DNA of 64,000 bases from Aureimonas populi (GCF_017815515.1 NZ_CP072611.1:62001-126000), one strand, 5' to 3'. Shown: positions 27,009 to 36,007, counted from the stretch's first letter. Made by a program: numbers and translations. The notes: a model not told the origin generated them from the letters alone.

Positions 27009-29920
27009 TGGGCTTCCTCCCAGTTCTGCGCCGCGCGCGCATCGACGACGAGCGGCACCTTCAGTTCCACCACCGGCTCGGCGGCCTTTTCCATGACGGC
27101 GCGGATCACGGGGATCGCGCGCTCCACCTCCTCGTCCGGCACCTCGAAGACGAGTTCGTCGTGCACCTGGAGAAGCATCTTCGCCTCCAGCCTCTCGGCC
27201 TTCAGCGCGTCCTCCATGCGCACCATGGCGCGGCGGATGACGTCTGCGGCCGTTCCCTGGATGGGCGCGTTGATCGCCGCCCGCTCCACCGCCGCGCGCA
27301 CGCTGGGGTTGGCATGGCGGATGTCGGGATAGTGCGCCCGCCGGCCGAACAGGGTCTCCACATAGCCCTTCTCGCGCGCTTCGGCCTTGGTGCGGTCCAT
27401 GTAGTCGCGGATGCCGGGAAAGCGCTCGAAATAGCGCTTGATGTAGAGGCCGGCCTCCTCGCGCGGGATGGAGAGCTGGGCCGCCAGCCCGAAGGCCGAA
27501 ATGCCGTAGATGATGCCGAAATTGATGGCCTTGGCCCGCCGGCGCACATCCGAGGGCATTCCCTCCACGGGCACGCCGAACATCTCGGAAGCCGTCATGG
27601 CGTGAATGTCCGTGCCCTCGCGGAATGCCTCCACGAGCTGGGGAATCTCGGCCATGTGGGCCAGGATGCGCAGCTCGATCTGGCTGTAGTCCGCCGAAAG
27701 GAGCTTGTGCCCCTCTGCCGCCACGAAGGCGGTGCGAATCGCCCGCCCCTCCTCGGTGCGGATGGGAATGTTCTGGAGGTTCGGCTCGGTGGAGGAGAGC
27801 CGCCCCGTTGTGGTGGAGGCCATGGAGAAGGAGGTGTGGATGCGGCTCTCGCCATCCATGTGCAGCGGCAACGCGTCCGTATAGGTGCCCTTCAGCTTGG
27901 TGAGCTGGCGCCACTCCACGATGCGGCGCGGCAGATCGTGGCCCTCCAGCGCCAGATCCTCCAGCGTGCGCGCATCGGTGGACCACTGCCCCGTGCGCGT
28001 CTTCTTGCCGCCCGGCAGGCCGAGCTTGCCGAAGAGGATTTCGCCGAGCTGCTTGGGGCTGCCGAGGTTGAAGGGCTCGCCCGCCATGGCATGGACGTCG
28101 AACTCCAGGCTCGCGGCCTTCTGCGCGAAGCGGCCCGACAGGCGCGAGAGGATCTGCCGGTCGGTCTTGATGCCGCGCCGTTCCATGCGCGCCAGCACCG
28201 GCACCAGCGGGCGCTCCAGCCGCTCATAGACATGGGACAGCCCCTCGGCGACGAGGCGGGGCTTGAGCGCCATCCACAGGCGCAGCGTCACGTCCGCGTC
28301 CTCGGCGGCGTACTCCGTCACCTTCTCCACCGGGCAGGCGGCGATGGCCTTCGCGCCCTTCCCCGAGCCGCAAAGCTCCTTGTAGGAGATGGGCTTGTGG
28401 CCGAGGAACCGCTCGGACAACTCGTCCATCCCGTGCCCCTCCAGCGAGGAGGAGGCGTCGAGCGCGTAGGAGATGAGCATCGTGTCGTCGAAGGGCGAGA
28501 CGGCGACGCCGTGCCGCAGGAGCACGAGATAGTCGTATTTGAAGTTCTGGCCGATCTTCAGGAGGCTCGCATCCTCCAGCGGCCCCTTCAGGAGGTCGAG
28601 CGCCGCGCCGGGCGATAGCTGCTCGCCCGGCCCCTGCGCGCCCTCGCCGCCGCCCAGAAGGTCGCCCTCCCCCTCGTGCACGTGCGCCACCGGCACATAG
28701 GCCGCTTCGCCCGGCGCCACGGCCAGCGCGAAGCCCACGATATCGGCGTTCATCGCGTCGAGCGCGGTGGTCTCGATGTCGAAGGACAGGAGCCCCGTCT
28801 CGTAGGCGCGCGCGATCCAGCGCTTGAGCGTGTCGGCGTCGCGGATGGTGACATAGGCGGAGCGGTCGAAGCTGGACGCGGCCATCTCGGCAAGGCGCGC
28901 AACCGAGAAGGCCTGTGGCGACAGGGCCAGCGCCCCATCGCCGGCCGGCGGCGGGGCGCTGGCGTCGAGATCAGGCCCGCGCGCGGGCCCGTCCACCTTG
29001 ATGTCGGCCGCCTTCACCTCGGAGGCATCGGTGCCCAGGCGTGCGGAGACGCGCCGCGTCAGCGTCGTGAACTCCATCGCCTTGAGGTAGGAGACGAGCT
29101 TCTCCCCATCCGGCTCGTGGATGAAGAGATCGGCGAGCGGCACGTCCAGCGGCGTGTTCTGGTCCAGCGTGACGAGGCGCTTGGAAAGGCGCGCCTGCTC
29201 GGCGAAGGCGATCAGGTTCTCCCGGCACTTGGCCGCCTTCACCTCCGCGGCGCGCTCCAGAAGCGCCTCCAGCGTGCCGAACTCCTCCAGCAGCTTGGCC
29301 GCGGTCTTCGGGCCGATGCCCGGCACGCCCGGCACATTGTCAGAACTGTCGCCGACCAGCGCCTGAAGGTCGATCATCTTGTCCGGATAGACGCCGAACT
29401 TGTCGAACACCTCCTGCGGGCCGAGGCGCTTGTCCTTCATCTGGTCGTAGAGCGTCACGCAGGGGCCGACGAGCTGCATCAGGTCCTTGTCGGAGGAGAC
29501 GATGGTCACGTCCCCGCCCGCCTCCAGCGCCTGGCGCGTATAGGCCGCGATGAGGTCGTCCGCCTCGAAGCCCTGCTTCTCGATGCAGGGCAGGTCGAAG
29601 GCCCGCACCGCCTCGCGGATCAGCGCGAACTGGGGCACGAGATCTTCGGGCGGCGCGGCGCGGTTGGCCTTGTACTGGTCGTAGAGCGCATTGCGGAAGG
29701 TGGTGGAGGAATGATCGAAGATCACCGCGAAATGGGTGGGAGCGACCCCGACCGAGGTGTCGCGAGACTCCTCCACCAGCTTCCACAGCATGTTGCAGAA
29801 GCCGGAGACCGCGCCCACGGGCAGCCCGTCCGACTTTCGTGTGAGCGGCGGCAGCGCGTGATAGGCGCGGAAGATGTAGGCCGAGCCGTCGACGAGGAAG
29901 AGATGATCGCCCTTTTGCAT
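27005..29920 (-). CDS. polA: DNA polymerase I
   Basis: 971 aa, all three domains present. The 5' nuclease is about 1-300 ([33 protein letters not shown]). The 3'-5' exonuclease is about 350-560 and retains the DxE motif in [13 protein letters not shown]. The polymerase domain ends with [17 protein letters not shown] and [13 protein letters not shown]. It performs repair and Okazaki-fragment processing. Transcribed leftward from the region that holds a small RNA on the other strand; the stop overlaps the pyrF start. Confidence 0.97.
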   Translation of the reverse strand: MQKGDHLFLVDGSAYIFRAYHALPPLTRKSDGLPVGAVSGFCNMLWKLVEESRDTSVGVAPTHFAVIFDHSSTTFRNALYDQYKANRAAPPEDLVPQFALIREAVRAFDLPCIEKQGFEADDLIAAYTRQALEAGGDVTIVSSDKDLMQLVGPCVTLYDQMKDKRLGPQEVFDKFGVYPDKMIDLQALVGDSSDNVPGVPGIGPKTAAKLLEEFGTLEALLERAAEVKAAKCRENLIAFAEQARLSKRLVTLDQNTPLDVPLADLFIHEPDGEKLVSYLKAMEFTTLTRRVSARLGTDASEVKAADIKVDGPARGPDLDASAPPPAGDGALALSPQAFSVARLAEMAASSFDRSAYVTIRDADTLKRWIARAYETGLLSFDIETTALDAMNADIVGFALAVAPGEAAYVPVAHVHEGEGDLLGGGEGAQGPGEQLSPGAALDLLKGPLEDASLLKIGQNFKYDYLVLLRHGVAVSPFDDTMLISYALDASSSLEGHGMDELSERFLGHKPISYKELCGSGKGAKAIAACPVEKVTEYAAEDADVTLRLWMALKPRLVAEGLSHVYERLERPLVPVLARMERRGIKTDRQILSRLSGRFAQKAASLEFDVHAMAGEPFNLGSPKQLGEILFGKLGLPGGKKTRTGQWSTDARTLEDLALEGHDLPRRIVEWRQLTKLKGTYTDALPLHMDGESRIHTSFSMASTTTGRLSSTEPNLQNIPIRTEEGRAIRTAFVAAEGHKLLSADYSQIELRILAHMAEIPQLVEAFREGTDIHAMTASEMFGVPVEGMPSDVRRRAKAINFGIIYGISAFGLAAQLSIPREEAGLYIKRYFERFPGIRDYMDRTKAEAREKGYVETLFGRRAHYPDIRHANPSVRAAVERAAINAPIQGTAADVIRRAMVRMEDALKAERLEAKMLLQVHDELVFEVPDEEVERAIPVIRAVMEKAAEPVVELKVPLVVDARAAQNWEEAH

Positions 29921-30079
29921 GGGCCATGCTCGTATCGCGGCGTCGGGCGGGAGTCCATCGGGCGCTGACGCGGCCCGATGCTGCGCGCCATCGGCTGGCT
30001 CGAAAACACGAGGCCGTGAAAGACGTTACGATTCTTACGAGAGTTTAACCGCGCGATCACGCGGATGTGATCGCAGTGT

Positions 30080-30109
30080 CTTGAACCCATTGCCGGGAAG
30101 GCGCATTTA
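30080..30109 (+). promoter_or_regulatory. Candidate promoter of the small RNA
   Basis: CTTGAA at 30080-30085 matches the rhizobial -35 element well. CATTTA at 30104-30109, after an 18-base spacer, is a weak -10. A start near 30116 would coincide with the first base of the first hairpin of the RNA below. The -35 half carries most of the support. Confidence 0.45.
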
Positions 30110-30115
30110 GGATGC

Positions 30116-30270
30116 AACGACGCGACGATAGCGTCGTGTTCGGCGCAAAGCTCGTCCCCCGCTTTCGACGCCGGATAATGAGCGGAAGTCCCATTCCCCC
30201 CTCTCGGGATTTCCGCTTTACCAGAAAGGGCCGTCGCGACAATCCCCCTCCAGTCCGCGGCGGCCTTTTT
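30116..30270 (+). ncRNA. Small RNA with three C-rich hairpin loops, polA-adjacent
   Basis: Four consecutive hairpins on the + strand between divergent polA and the peptidase gene. H1: 30117-30123 with 30131-30137. H2: 30141-30151 with 30161-30173, loop TCGTCCCCC. H3: 30181-30192 with 30206-30217, 12 bp with one wobble, loop ATTCCCCCCTCTC. H4: the terminator, loop AATCCCCCTCCA. Three loops therefore expose C-tracts complementary to Shine-Dalgarno sequences, the layout of trans-acting sRNAs that block ribosome binding. No gene on this strand needs the terminator, so an independent RNA of about 155 nt is the simplest reading. Position beside polA and length recall the alpha-r7 (Smr7C) family of rhizobia, from memory. 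Confidence 0.78.
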
Positions 30271-30278
30271 CTGTTTTT
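30225..30278 (+). terminator. Terminator of the small RNA
   Basis: Stem 30229-30240 with 30253-30265 (12 bp with one wobble and one bulge, extended by AAAG/TTTT pairs), loop 30241-30252, then two T runs at 30266-30270 and 30274-30278. This is among the strongest intrinsic terminators in the window and lies in a region with no protein gene on its strand. The remaining 144 bases to the peptidase start hold a 7-bp hairpin (30329-30346) and no recognised promoter. Confidence 0.88.
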
Positions 30279-30422
30279 GGGGCTCTTCCTTCTTTGGAAC
30301 TGTTGCAATCGGGCCATAGGCCGTAAGGCGCCCTTGGTAAAGGGCGTTTCGCTCGGCCGCGCGCTGTTCTAGACCATCCTTCGCATTCGCCGGCGCGGCC
30401 GGCCCATTCGCAAGGAGTCTTC

Positions 30423-31823
30423 ATGCCCGCCCTCGATAGCGTTCTGACCTGCCTCGACCGCGAGCTCGACGCCTCGCTCGAGCGGCTGAAGGACCTTCTG
30501 CGCATTCCCTCCATCTCCACCGACCCCGCCTATGCGCAGGAGGTGCGCCGCGCCGCCGAATGGCTGGCGGCCGACCTTTCCGCCATCGGCTTCGAGGCGC
30601 AGATCCGCGAGACGACCGGCCATCCCATGGTCGTCGCCCATCACGGCGGCGCCGGGCTAGACAAGCCGCACGTGCTCTTCTACGGCCATTACGACGTGCA
30701 GCCGGTCGACCCGCTGAACCTGTGGGAAACGGACCCCTTCGATCCGCAGGTGAAGGAGATGCCGGACGGCACCCGGCGCATCACCGGGCGCGGCTCGGCG
30801 GACGACAAGGGCCAGCTCATGACCTTCGTGGAGGCCTGCCGCGCCTTCATCGGCGAGACGGGCACCCTGCCCTGCCGGGTGACGATTTTCCTGGAAGGCG
30901 AGGAGGAATCTGGCTCGCCTTCGCTCATCCCCTTCCTCGAGGCCAACCGCGCGGAGCTGACGGCCGACGTGGCGCTCGTCTGCGACACCTCCATGTGGAA
31001 CCGCGAGACCCCGGCGATCTCCACCAGCCTGCGCGGCCTCGTGGGCGAGGAGATCACCGTGAAGGCCGCCACGCGCGACCTGCACTCGGGCCATTACGGG
31101 GGCGCGGCCGCCAATCCCATCCGCATCCTCTCGCGCATCCTGGCCGACATCCACGACGCGGACGGGCGTGTCACCATTCCCGGCTTCTACGACGGCGTGC
31201 CCGACATTTCGGACGAGATGCGCGCTATCTGGGACGGCCTGGGCTTCAGCGAATCTGAGTTCCTCGGCGAGATCGGCCTTTGGGTTCCCTCGGGCGAGAA
31301 GGGCCGCACGGTGCTGGAGCAGGTCTGGGCGCGCCCGACCGCCGAGTTCAACGGCATCGAGGGCGGCTACACTGGCAAGGGGTTCAAGACGGTGATCGCG
31401 GCACAGGCCCACGCCAAGGTCTCCTTCCGCCTCGTCTTCGACCAGGACCCGGTCGCCATCCGCGAGAACTTCCGCGACTTCGTGCGCGCGCGCATTCCGG
31501 CCGACTGCGAAGTGGAGTTCCACGAGCATGGCGGCTCGGCCGCGATCCAGCTCCCCTACGATTCCGCGCTGATCCAGAATGCCCGCCAGGCGCTGACGGA
31601 GGAATGGGGCAAGCCGGCCGTGATGATCGGCATGGGCGGCTCGATCCCCGTCGTCGGCGAGTTCAAGGACCGCCTCGGCATGCCCTCGCTCCTCATCGGC
31701 TTCGGCCTCGACGACGACCGCATCCACTCGCCCAACGAGAAATACGAGATGAGCTCCTTCGCCAAGGGCCAGCGCTCCTGGGCGCGCGTGCTGGCCGCGC
31801 TGGGCGATAAAGCCGCGATCTGA
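30423..31823 (+). CDS. M20 family dipeptidase
   Basis: Zinc aminoacylpeptidase of the M20 (carnosinase/DapE-like) family, 466 aa. Metal ligands and catalytic residues are visible in VLFYGHYDVQPVDP, GRGSADDKGQLMTF, LEGEEESGSPSL and the late His in DDDRIHSPNEKYE. The dimerisation lid follows RDLHSGHYGG. There is no signal peptide, so it is probably cytoplasmic and acts on dipeptides or related amides. AAGGAG stands eight bases before the ATG. Monocistronic; a convergent gene follows after a repeat element. Confidence 0.9.
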   Translation: MPALDSVLTCLDRELDASLERLKDLLRIPSISTDPAYAQEVRRAAEWLAADLSAIGFEAQIRETTGHPMVVAHHGGAGLDKPHVLFYGHYDVQPVDPLNLWETDPFDPQVKEMPDGTRRITGRGSADDKGQLMTFVEACRAFIGETGTLPCRVTIFLEGEEESGSPSLIPFLEANRAELTADVALVCDTSMWNRETPAISTSLRGLVGEEITVKAATRDLHSGHYGGAAANPIRILSRILADIHDADGRVTIPGFYDGVPDISDEMRAIWDGLGFSESEFLGEIGLWVPSGEKGRTVLEQVWARPTAEFNGIEGGYTGKGFKTVIAAQAHAKVSFRLVFDQDPVAIRENFRDFVRARIPADCEVEFHEHGGSAAIQLPYDSALIQNARQALTEEWGKPAVMIGMGGSIPVVGEFKDRLGMPSLLIGFGLDDDRIHSPNEKYEMSSFAKGQRSWARVLAALGDKAAI

Positions 31824-31880
31824 AGACACCCATGGACGAGGGTGGCCGCCGCGGGAGCGTCCACCCTTGCCTCTCCGATC

Positions 31881-31992
31881 GTCATCCCGGCCTTGAGCGG
31901 GAGAGCACGCCAAGCGGTACAAGCCGCTTCTGCAACCACGGATTGGACGGATGAAGGGAACGGCACGGGTCCCGGCTCAGGGCCGGGATGAC
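31881..31992. repeat. Palindromic intergenic repeat element
   Basis: Inverted arms GTCATCCCGGCC (31881-31892) and GGCCGGGATGAC (31981-31992). Similarity continues inward for about 22 bases with one mismatch and one indel, and each arm also folds on itself around GGGA/TCCC. An inner inverted repeat AAGCGG/CCGCTT lies at 31912-31929. Elements with GTCATCCCGGC ends are widespread between genes in this order. It lies between convergent genes, so it may also aid termination. Only one copy is seen here. Confidence 0.7.
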
Positions 31993-32080
31993 GAACAGCG
32001 CAGGACAAGGGGATGCGAGCCGTTGGAAACGGAACGGCGCTATCGGGCTCCCGAGGCCTGAAACGATCGGGCGAGCGCCT

Positions 32081-32428
32081 TCAGGAGGCGATCGCCTCAT
32101 ACGTCTCCGGCTTGAAGCCCACACGCAGCTCTCCGCCCGCCTCCAGCACCGGGCGCTTGATCATCGAGGGCTGGGCCAGCATCAGGGCCACGGCCCTGGT
32201 GCCGTCGAGCCCCTGCTTCTCCTCCTCGGGAAGCTTGCGGAAAGTGGTGCCCGCGCGGTTCAGCACCGTTTCCCAGCCCGCCTCGGCGCACCAGCGCTCG
32301 AGCCGCGCCCTCTCGACACCCTCGGTCTTGAAATCGTGGAAGCGGTAGGCGACGCCGCGCCCGTCGAGGAAGGCGCGGGCCTTCTTCACCGTGTCGCAAT
32401 TGCGGATGCCGTAGAGAACGATGTCCAT
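32081..32428 (-). CDS. ArsC/Spx/YffB-family reductase-like protein
   Basis: 115-aa thioredoxin-fold protein of the Spx/ArsC group: VLYGIRNCDTVKKARAFL with a single Cys11, then YRFHDFKTEGV and the KRPVLEAGG segment with the conserved Arg-Pro loop. The sequence is closest to YffB-type proteins, whose substrate is unsettled, perhaps a glutathione-dependent thiol reductase. There is no arsenic resistance gene nearby, so arsenate reduction is not supported. It lies 51 nt downstream of the Bug protein gene on the same strand. Confidence 0.85.
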   Translation of the reverse strand: MDIVLYGIRNCDTVKKARAFLDGRGVAYRFHDFKTEGVERARLERWCAEAGWETVLNRAGTTFRKLPEEEKQGLDGTRAVALMLAQPSMIKRPVLEAGGELRVGFKPETYEAIAS

Positions 32429-32479
32429 GCATTCTTTCCGTATGGAAGGGGCAGGCCGGAACCTGCCCCCGATTTCGCG

Positions 32480-33457
32480 TCAGTCCATGCGCGCGCCGGC
32501 GCGTTCCACCACCGGCGCCCAGCGCTCCACCTCGGCCCGCACGTGCTCGCCGAGTTCCTCCGGTCCCGCTCCCACGATGATCGCGCCCACTTCCTCCAGG
32601 CGCGCCGCCACACCGGGGTCCGCCACGGCGGCCAACGCCGCCTCGGTGAGCTTCGCGACGACTTCCGGCGGCGTGCCGGCCGGCGCGAACAAGGCGTTCC
32701 ACGTATTGGTCTCGTAGCCCTCGATGCCCGCTTCCTGCATGGTCGGCACATCCGGGAAGGTCGCAGCGCGCTCGGTGGTCGTCACGGCAAGAGCCCGGAG
32801 CTGCCCGCTCTTGATCGGCTCGGTAGAGGAGGGAAGATTGTCGAAGATGATCGGCACCTGCCCGCCGATCACGTCCACCAGCGCCGGGCCGGAGCCCTGA
32901 TAGGGCACATGCACCATGTCCACCTCGGCCAGCGCCTTGAACAATTCGCCCGAGAGGTGCAGCGGCGAGCCGTTGCCGGAGGAGGCGTAGACATACTCGT
33001 CCGGGTTCTCCTTCAGGAGCGCGACCAGCTCTTCCACGGTCTGCGCCGGAAATTGCGGGTTCACCGCCAGCACGTTCGGCACGGTGACGAGCCAGGCGAT
33101 GGGCTCGAAATCCTCCACCGGGTCGAAGGGCGGGTTCGAATAGAGCGAAGCGGACAGGGCGTGGGTGGCGATGGTGCCCATCAGGATCGTGTAGCCGTCC
33201 GGCTGCGCCTGCGCCACGGCCGTCGCGCCCAGATTGCCGCCCGCCCCGGCGCGGTTGTCCACCAGCACCTGCTGGCCGAGCTCCTGGCTCATCCTCTGTG
33301 CCACGAGGCGCCCGACGAGATCGGTCGAGCCACCCGCCGCGAAAGGAACGACGAGCGTGATCGGTTGGGTGGGGAAGTCGGACTGCGCGCGCGCGGGCAC
33401 GATTGCGGCGATCAGCGCGGCCATGCCCACGGCCGCTCCGGCGAACATCTTCTTCAT
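32480..33457 (-). CDS. TctC/Bug-type periplasmic solute-binding protein
   Basis: 325-aa secreted binding protein of the tripartite tricarboxylate transporter family. Signal peptide MKKMFAGAAVGMAALIAAIV ends near ARA-QS. The family ligand loops VPFAAGGSTDLVGRLVA and RAGAGGNLGA are present, as is YQGSGPALVDVIGGQ. No TctA or TctB membrane genes are adjacent, so it is an orphan Bug protein that would borrow a permease or act in sensing. ATG 33457 has GGGAGAG at good spacing; the frame also opens nine codons earlier at a GTG-like start without a ribosome site. Confidence 0.9.
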   Translation of the reverse strand: MKKMFAGAAVGMAALIAAIVPARAQSDFPTQPITLVVPFAAGGSTDLVGRLVAQRMSQELGQQVLVDNRAGAGGNLGATAVAQAQPDGYTILMGTIATHALSASLYSNPPFDPVEDFEPIAWLVTVPNVLAVNPQFPAQTVEELVALLKENPDEYVYASSGNGSPLHLSGELFKALAEVDMVHVPYQGSGPALVDVIGGQVPIIFDNLPSSTEPIKSGQLRALAVTTTERAATFPDVPTMQEAGIEGYETNTWNALFAPAGTPPEVVAKLTEAALAAVADPGVAARLEEVGAIIVGAGPEELGEHVRAEVERWAPVVERAGARMD

Positions 33458-33681
33458 CGAATCTCTCCCTCGGGACAGGCCCAATCCCGCCCTTGGTAAA
33501 GGCTAACGCCCCGCCGGGCGCCCGACAAGGCGCGCGTGGCCCACATGCAACGGCCGCCCGCAAAAGCAGCCCCCAGCGGCTAAGCGGCGCGCGAAAGCGA
33601 TTGCCGTGTTCCGGGGGGGCCTGCGAAGACGAAGGTCGATCGGAGGCGCCCCGTGTGCGCACTCGCTGCCGGAGACATCCC

Positions 33682-34503
33682 TTGTCCATCCATCGCCTCG
33701 CCGCCGGCCTTGCCGGCATCCTCGTCGCCTCCCCCGCCTTGGCCGCCGACCCTTACGTTCTGGACACCTCGCAGGTGGCGATCGCCAACAACGCCGATCT
33801 CGTCATCGAACTTGGCATCGGCGGGCAGGTGCAGCCGCGTTTCCTGGGCTCGGACGAGTATATCCTTTCCCCCTTCCCCATCGTCTCGCTCTCGTATTTG
33901 AGCCTTCCGGGCCTGTTCGAGATCGGCGGCGGCCCGAAGACGGCTTTCTCGCTGGCGCCCTCCTTCCGCTTCATCGGCGAGCGGGACCCGTCCGACCATG
34001 AGGATCTCGCCGGCACGCGGGAGCTGGACCGCACCTACGAAGTCGGCCTGCGCGCCGGCTACGAGTTCAATTTCAACGCCGTCTACGGCGCCGAGGTCTT
34101 CGGCGAGGCACGCTATGCCTTCGGCGAGGCCGAGGGCTTCGTCGGCGGCTTCGGGGTGCATGCCATCGTCCGTCCAACGGAGGTGCTGGAGCTGAAGGTC
34201 GGCCCCCGCGCCAGCCTCGCCTCGGACGATTACGTGCAGACCTACTTCTCCGTCTCGCCGGCCGAGAGCATGGCTTCGCTGGGCAGGCTGGAGGCCTACG
34301 AGGCCGATGGCGGTTTCTATTCGGTGGGGCTGGAAGCCTCGGCCCGCTACGAGTTCCGGCCGGACTGGTTCCTGAATCTCGAGGCCGGCTACGAGCGGCT
34401 CGTGGGAGATGCGGAGGATTCGCCCATCGTGCGGGTCGGCAGCGCCAACCAGTTCACCGCAGGCATCGGCGTGTCGCGCCGCTTCTCGCTCGATCTTTTC
34501 TGA
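33682..34503 (+). CDS. MipA/OmpV-family outer membrane protein
   Basis: 273-aa predicted beta-barrel. A signal peptide (RLAAGLAGILVASPALA) is followed by DPYVLDTS; the rest shows alternating hydrophobic strands such as DLVIELGIGGQVQPRFLG and ends with FSLDLF, whose terminal Phe is typical for outer-membrane insertion. TTG at 33682 is chosen because GGAG lies seven bases before it and the signal peptide begins there; no ATG fits. MipA-like proteins scaffold murein hydrolases in some species, but many homologues have unknown roles. Confidence 0.85.
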   Translation: MSIHRLAAGLAGILVASPALAADPYVLDTSQVAIANNADLVIELGIGGQVQPRFLGSDEYILSPFPIVSLSYLSLPGLFEIGGGPKTAFSLAPSFRFIGERDPSDHEDLAGTRELDRTYEVGLRAGYEFNFNAVYGAEVFGEARYAFGEAEGFVGGFGVHAIVRPTEVLELKVGPRASLASDDYVQTYFSVSPAESMASLGRLEAYEADGGFYSVGLEASARYEFRPDWFLNLEAGYERLVGDAEDSPIVRVGSANQFTAGIGVSRRFSLDLF

Positions 34504-34593
34504 GCCACGGGCCCGCTGGCGCCGACGCGCCCGGCGGAACTCCGCCGGGCAACGGCGCATTCCCGCTCCTCGAACCAATCGAAGGAGACGGGC

Positions 34594-35415
34594 ATGGGCT
34601 TCGTCCAGACCAAAGACGGCGTTGATCTCTTCTACAAGGACTGGGGCACGGGCCGCCCCATCGTCCTGATCCACGGCTGGCCGCTGAACGCCGACATGTG
34701 GGAGGACCAGGCGCTCGGCCTCGCCGGCCAGGGCTTGCGCGTGATCTCATACGACCGGCGCGGTTTCGGCCGGTCCGACCAGCCCTTCAGCGGCTACGAC
34801 TACGACACGCTGTCGGACGATCTGGCCGCCCTTCTGGAGGCACTGGACCTGCAGGACGCCACGCTGGTGGGCTTCTCCATGGGCGGCGGCGAGGTGGCCC
34901 GCTACATGTCGCGCCATGGCGGCAAGCGCGTGGCCAAGACCGTGCTGGTGGCCGCGGTGCCACCCTTCCTTCTGAAGACCGACGACAATCCGGACGGCGT
35001 CGACGGCTCCACCTTCGACGGTTTCATCGCGGAGCTGGAGAAGGACCGGCCGCATTTCCTGGCCGGCTTCGGCAAGAAGTTCTTCGGCGCTGGGCTGCTC
35101 AATTTCGAGGTCTCTCAGGAGGTGCTCGACTGGACGCTGATGCTGGCGATGCAGGCCTCGCTGCCGGCGACCATCGCCTGCGTGGACGCGTTCGGGCGCA
35201 CCGACTTCCGGCCCGACATGGCTCATTTCAACGTCCCGACGCTCGTCATCCACGGCACCTCGGACCAGACCGTGCCCTTCCAATCCTCCGGCAAGCGGGC
35301 CGCCGAGATGATTCCGGGTGCGCGACTGATCACTTATGACGGCGCGCCGCATGGGCTGCACTTCACCGAGAAGGATCGGTTGACCGCCGACCTCGCCGCT
35401 TTCGCCAACTCCTGA
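34594..35415 (+). CDS. Alpha/beta hydrolase, non-haem haloperoxidase-like
   Basis: 273-aa alpha/beta hydrolase. Oxyanion segment [12 protein letters not shown], nucleophile Ser in [14 protein letters not shown], acid Asp in [11 protein letters not shown] and His in [14 protein letters not shown] complete the triad. The sequence is of the cofactor-free chloroperoxidase/arylesterase group; the natural substrate is unknown. AAGGAG precedes the ATG by six bases. It stands 90 nt after the porin and is closed by a terminator. Confidence 0.9.
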   Translation: MGFVQTKDGVDLFYKDWGTGRPIVLIHGWPLNADMWEDQALGLAGQGLRVISYDRRGFGRSDQPFSGYDYDTLSDDLAALLEALDLQDATLVGFSMGGGEVARYMSRHGGKRVAKTVLVAAVPPFLLKTDDNPDGVDGSTFDGFIAELEKDRPHFLAGFGKKFFGAGLLNFEVSQEVLDWTLMLAMQASLPATIACVDAFGRTDFRPDMAHFNVPTLVIHGTSDQTVPFQSSGKRAAEMIPGARLITYDGAPHGLHFTEKDRLTADLAAFANS

Positions 35416-35417
35416 TT

Positions 35418-35458
35418 CGAAGGGGGGCGCCGGTCGGCCGGTGCCCCCTTCGCCTTTC
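35418..35458 (+). terminator. Terminator after the hydrolase gene
   Basis: Stem of about 15 bp with one bulged G and one wobble (35418-35433 with 35438-35452), loop TCGG, followed by GCCTTTC. It starts three bases after the stop codon. Confidence 0.78.
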
Positions 35459-35510
35459 TGCATGGCTCGCATGCGCGATGCCGAGTTGCGGCCCTCATGG
35501 GCAATTCTTA

Positions 35511-35534
35511 TTTCCCCTGCGAAAACAAGGGAAA
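35511..35534 (+). promoter_or_regulatory. Hairpin masking the DUF3563 ribosome site
   Basis: TTTCCC (35511-35516) can pair with GGGAAA (35529-35534), the apparent Shine-Dalgarno region of the next gene, leaving a 12-base A-rich loop. With only six pairs it is marginally stable, as in simple RNA thermometers. This is a structural inference only. Confidence 0.3.
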
Positions 35535-35541
35535 CAGCATC

Positions 35542-35700
35542 ATGAACATTCGCAGCGCCCTGCGTGGCGCTTTTTCGGTCCGCAGCCAGCAGGACATCGA
35601 ACGCGCCTATCTGGAACAGTCCAGCTCGCGCACCGATCTGGAGCGCCGCCAGCGTGAGATCGAGCAGGGGCTTCTGCGCCCGAAGCGCTTCGGGCTCTGA
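35542..35700 (+). CDS. DUF3563 mini-protein
   Basis: 52-aa basic/acidic helical protein of the DUF3563 type. The core DIERAYLEQSSSRTDLERRQ followed by REIEQGLL matches the family pattern (ERxYL...DLExRxREIE). Function unknown; members are common in alpha- and betaproteobacteria, sometimes near stress genes. I chose ATG 35542 (MNIRSALRGAF), with GGGAA eight bases upstream, over an in-frame ATG at 35497. Confidence 0.78.
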   Translation: MNIRSALRGAFSVRSQQDIERAYLEQSSSRTDLERRQREIEQGLLRPKRFGL

Positions 35701-36007
35701 TCGCCCAACCCCGTCAAATCGCCGCATTTTTCGTCCACGCCGTTCCGTAGAGGCATCGAAGCGGGGATCGCCTTCCGATTTCGCTGGCCCGCTCGCCGGC
35801 CGGATTCGATTTGTTGCGCCCTGGCGCGGCAAAGACGATCCGGAACCGGAGCGGGCCGCTTGCCTTGCGCCGTTCAGGGTGAATTCAGGCTGAAGCGGCA
35901 TGATGGCGCGTTTTCGGCCGGACTTTTCCGGACGCGGGCGATAGAGGGGTGCGGGAAGCGGGGCGGCGCATGGCTCCTCCCGCCGGGCATGTAAGGGGGT
36001 CTGGCCG
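35701..36007. other. 307-bp intergenic region before the PBP gene
   Basis: No convincing gene. It contains the tandem 11-bp repeat described below (35873-35894), a GC-rich stretch with short inverted repeats around 35795-35860, and the GGGGG ribosome site of the PBP gene at its end. No terminator is evident after the DUF3563 gene. Confidence 0.6.
35873..35894 (+). promoter_or_regulatory. Tandem 11-bp direct repeat upstream of the PBP gene
   Basis: TTCAGGGTGAA is followed at once by TTCAGGCTGAA, ten of eleven bases identical and one helical turn apart. Such spacing is typical of head-to-tail binding by OmpR/PhoB-class regulators. The start codon of the penicillin-binding protein is 113 bases downstream. 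Which regulator binds is unknown; ChvI, encoded in this window, is a reasonable candidate. Confidence 0.42.

Noticed and set aside
30112..30372. 86-codon frame between polA and the peptidase gene
   Set aside because: It lies over the small RNA hairpins and terminator and has no ribosome site or homology; the RNA explanation fits better.
32081..32428. Arsenate reductase call for the ArsC-like gene
   Set aside because: Only one cysteine and no ars neighbours; sequence is nearer to YffB/Spx-type proteins.
30329..33502. 15-base exact repeat CGCCCTTGGTAAAGG at 30329-30343 and 33488-33502
   Set aside because: A repeat of this length is near chance expectation in 64 kb of biased sequence; both lie upstream of genes but at different distances and orientations.
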